DNA of 64,000 bases from Sweltsa coloradensis (Eukaryota; Arthropoda; Insecta; Plecoptera; Chloroperlidae). The position numbers and the translations under genes are program-made. This document shows, piece by piece, positions 55,271-64,000 of this stretch. The notes under the pieces are model-generated. The model ran no database searches. It saw only the letters and a program-made list of their open reading frames with translations, and was not told the DNA's origin. The DNA lies in assembly GCA_024449915.1 (NCBI GenBank), contig JAMZAV010003082.1:62001-126000 (forward strand). Direction: 5' to 3'. The stretch's first letter is position 1, and the number at the start of each line of letters is the position of its first letter.

Positions 55271-56879
55271 CTCGGGCATCCTGATAAATTAAATTGTTCC
55301 TCAATTTCAGTTTAGTTATACGATTAAGTCATGCAACAAGATGATTACATAGAATTATCAATACCTTAGTACAGAATCTCAATACAATTCCAAAAATTTC
55401 CACAATGGTTAAAAAACAGAAACACACTTATTTATGGAACATAACTTAAACTTTACTCATTATCTGATATATAGGCCTACTCAGTTTTCTTTCAAAATTA
55501 GTAACAAAATAATGGTACTCATAGGGAAAACAGTTTATTCAATTCACCAACATCAATAGGATATTCATAAGAAAGTCAGTTCTTCAAATCACAAAATCGT
55601 TTTAGATAACCTGGCTCGCTTACCCACTCGTTCACTCTTGGATTTTACTACTATGGAATTACTATCAGAACTGATCATTCACTTCACATCACTAGGGTCA
55701 TCAATGATTCTGGACAGATTATACCATCGCGCAATTTGCGGATTACGTGTTTATTTGCGTTCATGCCAGACTAGCGACTGGCAGTCTGTTACAATCGTTG
55801 AATCTTATTCCCATCAGAAACTGGGCGTAATCTATCTAATGTCCACACTATATCCATCAACTCTAATTTGAAGAATGGGAAATACACGCTCTGGACTTCA
55901 GTAGTTTTCTAGAAACGCAATAAACTAAAATTGAAATTTATCATCATTTCCTTTCTGCAGTATAATTACTCCAAAGGACCATCAGCCGATGCGTCTGTAT
56001 GTACTTCGGTTTCAGCTTTCGGATTGTAGAGCATGTAAACTAGGTTTTGTCAGACGCGCAGTCTTCAAGTATATAAAAAGCATTTTCTTGATCTTCCCCT
56101 GTTCTTATCAACTGAATGGACAGTTTGTTAGTTCAATCGAGTTAGTTAGGGCTCAGCGCGTTAGCATACATTGTCGTACAAATCTTTTTAAAATATCCAG
56201 GTAGGACCCAACCAAGTACTTACTCATAAACATTGTTGGTCCGGAAATTATTCATGCCGCCAATTTTTCGTTTTCCCTGGTTCAAGGGATTGTGCGAAAT
56301 TACGAAATTCCCAAGTACTCGACTTCAGTTTTTCCCAAATTCACATTTCAAGGCTTCAAGGTACAAGTTCAAGTCTAGCGATCAATTCAGTCCACGAACT
56401 GGCGGGAGTTAACCAAGTCGTTTCTAAGTCAGCAAAGTGCAACAGCATTGCGCAACTACCCAAAGCTAAGTTCATGACTCGTTGGAACTCACTTGGCGTC
56501 ATTCCGGAGACCAAAACATCATTCTTTCCATTTGTCCTGTTGTATCGGGTGTTATGAAGCAGTCTTCGATTGGATGCGGTCACTCATCGGATTTGCAGGT
56601 ACCCGTGGGCTAGTGATCAAGTACAACAAACATTGTACAGTTAGACAATTGTTCAAGCATGTATCAATGATTAGGTAACGCCATAATTTGTTTTCACAGT
56701 TGTTTATTCAGGCGTCTGGAGTCGACAACCTAAACCCCCCCGATGTTCTCCGGTCTTTTTCTTTACAAGTAGCACAGGGGCTCGCCATAGCTCGATTGAG
56801 TTTCCCCCCCCCCCTCTCTCCGTGATCACCCATTTTCTTTCCACTTCATTTACAATTTACTTATTCTCTTCTCTATCGA
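55271..56879 (-). other. Interior of the LTR element, unrecognised
   Basis: No pol domain could be read on either strand. A minus-strand frame at 56356-56583 is of unknown nature. The element appears deleted or non-autonomous. Primer site and polypurine tract were not found at the LTR edges. Confidence 0.4.
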
Positions 56880-57597
56880 TATCTTGTAGGATACTGTCAT
56901 ATCAACATGGGTTTTAGTTAACAACATACTAGCTGTGACCTCTTGACCAAATCCCAATATCAGGTGACGTTTCGGGTTCTCAATGTTTAGGTTAATACTT
57001 TTGCATAGTCGATATATTGTAATGGAAAAACTCTTGCGTATTTTCTTCCCTTAGCTGTTACCCTAGTTTGCATACGGTTCCAAAACGTTCTGGCAGGTGG
57101 ACCACATACGAAAGTCGCCCGAAATTGTCTACAAAATTCTTCCCATGAAGTTAGCATACGCAGCGGGCCTGGAACCAGTTGCCTAGCTGCTCGATCATAT
57201 TGCGCACGCGCCGATTCTATTTAAGGAATCTGGCCAGTGATGTAGGTTACGCAGTACTGTCCAAACGTTTAACCAAATTTCAGCTTGTCCACTAGTATGC
57301 TCTCCATTAAAATTATTAATTGTTTTGCTCTAGATCCGGCATACTTGAACGTTGTAACGGCGGTGGCTGCTGTGCTGCCATTCACCCTGTACAATGTTCA
57401 TTAGCATTTCATCTCTCGCACGATCGCGCCTCTTAACATATAGTCTTAGCAAGGCTTTGTTGCAGCGGCGGTTCAACATTATCACCATTAGGAGTTCCAT
57501 TTGCGTGTACACCTTGTCCTTCACCGTTCAATTTATGATACATGTTCATCACGCTGTTCATTTTGTTGTGCCATGGTTGTAGTCTCGGCGGAATCAT
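56880..57597 (-). pseudogene. Retrotransposon gag, frameshifted
   Basis: The minus-strand ATG at 57597 opens MIPPRLQPWHNKMNSV. In shifted frames come RDEMLMNIVQGEW, a WL..W and HHWPD block near 57230, and SWEEFCRQFRATF near 57125. Then follow FWNRMQTRV near 57080 and KYARVF. The W..F...F...F then R..W.R.Q.+ pattern is the retrotransposon gag capsid signature. No zinc knuckle was seen. Several single-base breaks are present. Confidence 0.6.
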
Positions 57598-57657
57598 GGC
57601 GTCACGAACACACTAGGCCCTAGGCTACGCGCGGTTTTATATTCTCACTTCTGGAAT

Positions 57658-58538
57658 TGTTTATCTGTTCTTTAGAATACTCAATAATAACTCGGACACA
57701 AGTCTATAATATAATCCTTCGTATTTATTGATATGATTAGTATTAGTATTAGTAGTTTTAGGGCCGCTATAAACGGCAAAGATTATTCGCGCCTCCAAGA
57801 GAATTCGTTAACTAGGTATGAATGTAAAATACGGTTAATAAGGTTAAATGTGTTTTCAGATCGTTGGTCTGAAAAGAATTGCCAAAGGTCGATATTATTT
57901 GTAAGACAGTCAAATCGGGAAAAGGGCATACAATGCTAAAGTTGTCATATGTAGGAAAATTCCAAATTACCAAATCATAATCATAATCATAATCAGAAAA
58001 ACGTTAGCCAACGTCGTCATAATGAATAGCAAGTCAACAGACTTCATGGATTTTTTTTTTAAATATATATGAATCTGTTATAGTTTGTCGAATCAGATTG
58101 CTTAGGTTAAGAAATGTGATAAGTTTTCACTGTTTTCATAAGACAAAAAGTTTTCATATGATAGATTTAAAATGCCAATTGGAAGTATCAAAACCATCAT
58201 ACTTAGAGCAGTCAGTCAACAAATGATGAAACGGATCAGCAACACCAATCACATGTGTCGCAAATCGGAGCAATCTTATCGTCTGGTAAAAAGATAGGCA
58301 TGGGTGAGGTGTGTGTGATATGAAACGGGACACATTACAACGCTTATTCGGAACAAATTACAAACACACACATGAAACAATCGGATATGGACATCTTACT
58401 CTGCTTCAAATCTTAAGCGCGAGGGGACTACCCAGCCATATTGTCTCGTCGCTAGCTCGCGAGATCTCGTATTCAAAGCTCGTTGGGGCCCATGCGGAAT
58501 ATTCAAATTACAAAATGATAGTTAGGAAATCGCTCACA
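57658..58538 (-). repeat. LTR of the gag-bearing element (5' LTR, interrupted)
   Basis: TGTTTATCTGTTCTTTAGAA...CGCTCACA, split by a 579-bp LINE piece between 57737 and 58315. Sequence on both sides matches 54969-55270 in order. Confidence 0.65.
57737..58315 (-). mobile_element. 5'-truncated LINE insertion with 8-bp TSD
   Basis: It is flanked by TGATATGA at 57729-57736 and 58316-58323; the empty site is seen in the other LTR at about 55038. On the minus strand, the 5' side encodes GVADPFHHLLTDCSKYDGF, like the cysteine/histidine C-terminus of LINE ORF2 (C..C...E.H.L..C..Y). The 3' side ends in GGCCCTAAAACTACTAATAC plus ACTAAT repeats. A second copy of this 3' end lies at 27364-27428. Confidence 0.8.
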
Positions 58539-58545
58539 CTATCTT

Positions 58546-59290
58546 ACCTACACGCACACAGCGGAGAGTCCACATCGCAGTCTTGTCTGTTGTTCTTGTC
58601 CCGTGTCGGACGTGTCGTTGTCCGCGCTCTTGTCTCCCACCTCGCTCCCCCATCAATATTTACGGGCCTCCTCAGTACACAGAGTTAGCTTCTGTTGCTG
58701 CTGTATGTGTGCTGTTCAAGTCTTGTGTGTCCTTCCTTCTCATACATAATTTTGTTTAATTTTTGTTCTCGACAGAAGGTTGTCGTTCTGTCTAAACTAG
58801 AAGGTTTAGTTACTACTCTTTATTCTGTGCTGTCATCATCTCAGTGTTGTACCCGTCTGTCCGTCAGTGCAGCCTGCAGGAGTCGCTGTTCGCGAAAGTA
58901 CTAAGGTTTCTGATTCAATGGGAGATTAGAGCCTTGACACGGTTATATGCTGTGTTTTTTTCCGCCTCTTAGCCTCCGCCTCTGTTTGGCCTCCAGCGGA
59001 CATGGCTTTTGGCTTCGTTTCTGCCTGAATGTGTTCAGCTAGATGTCTTATACCTTTAAGAGAATGTCTGTTCTGTCGAGACTGGAAAGGTTTGTTTCTA
59101 CTCAGTATAAGCGTCCTTTGAATCTCAGTGTTGTTCTCGTCCTATTCAGTCCGCACAGGTTGTTGCAGTTTTTATCTTTGGTCGGTGTTAGCTTTCGTTC
59201 AGTGGGAGATTAGAGGCTGACACACTATAGTGGTTGGTTTTCTGTGCTGGTTTTTGTTGTTTAACTGTGCTGGTGTGCTGTTAATATATA
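58546..59290 (+). repeat. Family X, copy 2, last segment
   Basis: It resumes with CTTACCTACACGCACACAGC. TTCTTGTCCCGTGTCGGACG, GAGATTAGAGCCTTGACACGG, TTAAGAGAATGTCTGTTC and GACACACTATAGTGG then align with 61340-62040. Confidence 0.75.
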
Positions 59291-60929
59291 TTGACGGACA
59301 AACAATTAGGTACGGTAATTGATAGGGTAATGCCTGCCTATTCGCGGGTTAAAACCTAAACCAGTAGCAACACGGTGTATGCCAGCACGGCCTTCCGAAG
59401 GCAGATAAAAACACGGGCTGCTAGGGAGCAAGGTGTTTTTCATGTTTAAAGCATAATTTTTCATTTGTAAAGCGTAGTTCAGAAGTATTTCCACTTTCAA
59501 GTAGTTGGGTACAATGGGGTAGGACGATCACTATATTTTGTAACCCTCAGCTGCAAAATAAACTAGCAAAAATAAAGGAATTTTATTCGTTATTTGGAGA
59601 CGTGTATTTTCAGGAATTTTTAACTTGATGCAATACCGCTAATTTCTTATGATTATGGCTTTACTTAGGCCTATTGATATGTAATGTAATATAATATTAT
59701 ATCCAAATTATTTATTCTCTCTCCCCCCCCCCACCCTGCCCCCCCAGAAGTAATTTTTTGCGGGTCCTCGCGAATAGATTATCAAACTCGATTTGTTATT
59801 AAATTTGTGTTTCGTCACGCCATTGAAACCTCTTAAAACATTGTCTCCACATTAAAAAGCACCTTCCCCCCCCCCCCCAATGCGGCTAAAAAAATTTAAA
59901 GTTATAAGTATATGGATGGCACCGGCCTTCACTAAACTTTATATATATAGGCATACTATTCTTTAATACGCATAGGTACTAATTAAAATTACGCCTAGTT
60001 TAGTCGTTAGAATTGTTTTGTTGTTGTTTTGGTTGAGATTATGAATAATATGAGCCCATAAATAATTGTGTCTACGCCATAATTATTGCTGTCACGGTCA
60101 GCCATTTGTACAAAATCTCTTGGTATATAAGAATAAAAATCCAAGGTAGGAAGGATAGTTTACATTCAATGCGCTGCACAAATTTAAAAACTATAATTCT
60201 GGACATATATTATTAATAATAAAAATAATTACAAAAATTTCATATTATTCATACCAATAATATCAATTATACCATTAATGAGACTTGATAATATAGACTA
60301 TTGGTTCACAGTATCTTTGGGTTAAGAATGTTGAACACAAAGACGGTACATAGCTCTTAGCCCGATTGGCCCTATACCGCCTACACCCTACAGCACATCA
60401 TTGTAATAAATTAATTACCATTATGGTTTAATCGTTTATCGGTTGGTGTATCAATGAAACTGATGAAAGTGTGAAAATCGTGTTTTAAGGAATAGGAATA
60501 GAACTACCACTAGCCCAACAGTATTGCACGGAATAATATACACATTCAGAACTTATTGTTCATTACGCATTACAAAAATGTGTATTACTATATTTTATGT
60601 CCTTTCTTGCTGCTAAATAATAAACATGATCGAGTCAATCATTTGGAGTTGACCGTTTCGTGACGTAACAATATTGCATGGTTTAACATTGAATGCCGCC
60701 ATGCAAGCCGCTTCGGTATCTGCTTTGGCGCAGTTCTCCACTTCTGACCGCAGAGTCAGCCACTTTGCTTTTTTAAACGCGCATAGGTTTAATAAAGTTC
60801 TGGGACGATTCACAATGACAGATTGTTGTTTATTTTGCAATAAAACAGAACTAACCAGTATGTTAAAACAACTGAAAACGTTTTCATATAGTACTTTTAA
60901 CCTCCTCATGCTCAAAGATATACAGATTC
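59291..60929. other. Spacer
   Basis: AT-rich with C-runs near 59722-59745 and 59865-59880. Around 59340-59430, GCGGGTTAAAACC...CGGCCTTCCGAAGG may be a further short repeat, but no second copy was found. Frames at 60613-60988 have no recognised domain. Confidence 0.3.
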
Positions 60930-62060
60930 AAGTTCGCTGGATAAAAATGGCTAATTTTATGAACATGATCATACAGGCAATACAATGAAAGGCAATGCCA
61001 AACTGGCGCTGATCGATTTTAATGGCAACGGTATTTTATTTACAAAGTATTGCTTTTGAAGGTCAACAAGTGCACCATTTACAGCTAGTCCATGTTAAAG
61101 AAAAAATACCTGAAAATGTGTATTTGCGACATATAGTGTTCGTCACGCTTAACCCTCTATACATATATTACATACAACACTTAATTACCACACTTAAAAG
61201 CCACATGCGCCCACTGTCATCAACACGTTTGATAAAAAAGTCAATGTACTTGAGTGCTGCTTCGATATGACCTCGGCCGCCCGCACCTTTGACATACTAC
61301 CTGCACCCGCACCGGCGGAAAGAAACTTGCAGTCGGTTCTGGTGTTCTTGTCCCAGGCGGACGTGTTTGTCCGTGTCTTTCGCTTGTTTCCCATGGGGCC
61401 ACAGTTCATTGAGCTAGAATTCTGTTAGCTGCTGTTAGTTAGGTTGTTTTAGGGCACTCTCAACAGTTAGAGTTATCAGTGCCCATTTCAAGTGTATGGT
61501 TTGCTTGTTAAGTCTTTGCTGTGTCAGTCTCATTCTTCGTTTTCGGTTAATGTTTTTGTCACTTCAGGGGTTGTCTGTTCAGTCCAGGACTGGTGTTTAG
61601 TTCGCTCTCTTTATTCTATTGTCAGAGAAGCACTCCGTCTGTTCGAGTCGCCGGTGCAGCCTGAGGAGTTGATGTTTAGAAAGTGCTAGGTTCTGTTCAA
61701 TGTGAGATTAGATGCTTGACACGGTTTATGTGCTGTGCTTTTTTCCGCTCTTAGTTCCGGTTTTGTTCGGACTCAACAGCAAATGGCGTTGGCTTCTGTT
61801 TCTTCTGAATGTGTTCAGTTAGACGTCTGTTATTTTTAAGAGAATGTCTGTTCCGTCCATAGTGGATGGTTTTGCTGCTACTCAGTAAAGCGAGTGATCT
61901 CAGTGTTGTTCTCCGTCTATTCCGTCCGCACAGGTTGTGCTGTTTATGTTTGGTCGGTGTAAGCTTCTGTTCAGTGCGAGATTAGAGGCTTGACACACTA
62001 TAGTGGTGCTGTTTTCTGTGCTGTTTTTGTTGCTTGTGTTTGGCGGTCTCAATTAAAAAC
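60930..62060 (+). repeat. Family X, copy 3, uninterrupted (about 1.13 kb)
   Basis: The reference copy: GATAAAAATGGCTAATTTTA at the start, GCTTCGATATGACCTCGG near 61258, and CAGGCGGACGTGTTT near 61355. Then TTAAGAGAATGTCTGTTCCG near 61840 and GACACACTATAGTGG near 61995. No protein is encoded. A solo LTR or the non-coding part of a larger element would fit, but terminal features are undefined. Confidence 0.7.
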
Positions 62061-64000
62061 CTCTTTTCAACATGTTAGCTTCGTGTGTACGTATGAGCTG
62101 GTGAGTTAAGTCATTGATTAAAAATGGCCTTGTCAACTGGCTCGTCCCCCAAATGCCTCTACTGACGAACGTTATAAGCCAATGTTGAGTCACAATACTT
62201 AAAACTAAAATGGTATTTTTTCCATGTGGTAGTGAGGAGAGGAAGGATTCTGCAACGCTAGCAGCTTGTCTTCTCTGTGACTGTTTCTGTTTGCTCGAGA
62301 ACGACCTTGGAACTTAGGAACACAGGTTGGCATGGCCATGTAATTAACGAAAAATCTTTTCCTTCTGGACCAGAGAAAAAAATTCCATCGGTGTTAAAAA
62401 CACGCGATATCTTTTGTAAATTAACTTATAGAAATATTTGTCAACCTCTCTGAGATAGTCCCAAGAATAGCAACTCAGGCGTTCTGTCTTTTGCGAATGT
62501 GATTTCAATGCTCTTTTCTGTTTTAGAAAGTTTACCGTTTAGCCACCATCAAATTTTCCAACTTTTCTTGGAGACACCAAGTCTTCTTCACAAAAATATT
62601 GTTATTTTCAAAATTAATTGTTCTTAATTTTTTTCCCCACCACTTTTTATATTTGATATATTAATTTCATTATTCATTCCTTATAATTCCTCACTTGAAG
62701 TATCCTTGGCCTAATCGGCTGACAATGTCATGATCATCGTGTTTAACGATCGAAATTAAGTGTAGTTTTGTCCACCTTCTTAACAATGTTCCACACATTT
62801 ACGCCACCTTTGCATCGCGCTTCCGACACTTCTTGAATGTGCAGTATGGTGTCAGTGTGAGGGAATACGATGAATACTCATACCCTGATCGTTGTCTGTT
62901 GCCGGTTGATTGGCTGTAAGCAAATCTAGGTCTGTTTTTGATACAACAAACTTTTTAATTATAGCCAAATTATATCATTCACATTTTAATGCAATCATAA
63001 TAATTAACTCACATCCCTGGGGAAATGCTGGAATGTCATGTCGTTCATCTTGATCTTCATCCAGGGCTGAGGGACTCGGATATCTCGCCGTTTAAGTGTC
63101 AAGCTGAGGCAATCGTCGGATTTGGGTTGAAGAACTTTTCTAGATTAAGTGTTGCGTTTGGGTTTTCTTAATGTCTGATAGTTGGAGGTCGAATCCTCTT
63201 CTTCTGCTTGCATTTTTTGCGAGCCTTCAGGTAATTACCTGGGGAAAGTATTTATGCGTGCATAAAAAAATCTATTATTTACATTTCAACAACAATTCTG
63301 AGCTCATAACCAGCATTTGTGATTGCGTCGAAGGTGTTTGTAGGTTGTAGTGTGTGTGGTGTTGTCGTTGTGGGGTGAGACTGTCGGTTGCTGTCCATGG
63401 AGGCATTCGTGCGTTTTTTCGGAAGGGTTTTGTCATGCAGATTGAATACGGGACCGTAACATAACTGTTATGTCAAACCCATCTTCTAATGAATGCACCC
63501 TCGCTGATTGTTACTCTGTTCTTTTGTAAACAAAATTTCTGAAGATTTCTGAAACATACATAATTTGACATAAGTTAGAAGACACTCTTGTCCGGCTAAA
63601 TTTAATCACCACATGGCCTGACTGAAAATTTACTACCCTGGTCTCTACAGTCAATGGAATTAGTGAGTGTACAATAAATTAATGCCAATCTGTTCTTTAA
63701 GAATAGCCGATTAAGCACCTATTAGGGAAAAATTATTTATTCATCCCATTTTGATTTAGGGCTACCTACTACATAATTTATACATGTGGGGTTGAGTGTG
63801 CGATGTAGGTAATTTTTGTGTTGACAATAAATCTTCAGATTCAAAGGTCAGTTCCAAAATCAAAGAAATTATTCAATCTTAGGGGTGTGTTGTCTGGCAG
63901 TGTTATAAATTTATTGCAGTATAACAAGCTCGGAGTGTCCAGCACAATCCACCGGGTGGCCAGGAGAAACATCTTCTGCACGCTTAATCTGTGAACACAA
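62061..64000. other. Spacer to end of window
   Basis: No recognised gene. A minus-strand segment, 63238 down to 63012, has an acceptor-like CTTTCCCCAG and a donor-like GATGTGAGTT, but its frame is interrupted, so it is not called. Confidence 0.3.

Noticed and set aside
63012..63238. Spliced exon on the minus strand
   Set aside because: Acceptor- and donor-like sites are present, but all three frames contain stops, with no recognised protein.

Overview
The window looks like a repeat-dense, AT-rich stretch of nuclear DNA from an animal. Evidence for a eukaryote: spliced coding blocks with GTAAG-type donors, tRNA-derived SINEs, LINE and Ty3/Gypsy remnants, hAT, pogo and Mutator-like transposase pieces, satellites and long microsatellites. 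No bacterial-style operons, rRNA or CRISPR arrays are present. A 2A-bearing LINE ORF1, a SINE with a metazoan-type central domain and frequent GGCCTA runs suggest a marine invertebrate. An echinoderm would fit, but the species cannot be settled from this sequence. I found no host gene I would name with confidence; almost everything recognisable is mobile or repetitive.

Layout. 1-3.4 kb: AT-rich DNA with a roughly 515-bp tandem repeat. 4.5-5.05 kb: an unidentified intronless reading frame with one frameshift. 5.3-6.45 kb: a GC-rich composite repeat with a tRNA-Ser-like relic and an array of about 19 ATGGCG motifs. 6.5-8.7 kb: a SINE (family S1), then a dispersed repeat (family X) split by a terminal-inverted-repeat element that carries its own satellite. 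9.07 kb: a tRNA-like sequence. 9.45-13.3 kb: a decayed LINE (coiled-coil ORF1 with a 2A-like peptide, then endonuclease and reverse transcriptase). 16.1-19.7 kb: two inverted copies of a non-autonomous element (family K), followed by a pogo-like fragment. 20.3 kb: a MITE with 28-bp perfect terminal repeats. 21.95-24.99 kb: a split Mutator-like transposase gene whose second intron holds a hAT MITE with a perfect 8-bp target-site duplication.

25-32 kb: a further K copy, a CATA microsatellite, SINEs, and fragments of hAT, pogo and an unclassified mobile-element protein. It ends in an inverted second copy of the pogo-like element. 32.5-39.2 kb: a Ty3/Gypsy-type LTR retrotransposon with both LTRs, a polypurine tract, RT, RNase H and integrase, all broken by frameshifts. 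40-47.7 kb: SINEs, a roughly 148-bp satellite, a roughly 650-bp imperfect palindrome and a roughly 930-bp tandem duplication. 48-51 kb: a Gypsy integrase fragment, two S1 SINEs (one with a 12-bp target-site duplication) and a mobile-element protein fragment. 52.4-59.3 kb: a nest of insertions inside one family X copy. A K element is itself split by an inverted K copy. A gag-bearing LTR element follows, and one of its LTRs is split by a 5'-truncated LINE. 60.9-62.1 kb: an uninterrupted X copy that shows the original order.

Many reading frames are broken by single-base gains and losses, and homopolymer runs are inflated at about 9.8-14.4 kb and 33.6-47.4 kb. Part of the damage is probably poor consensus quality rather than evolutionary decay. 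LTR age, frameshift counts and splice phases should be read with that in mind.
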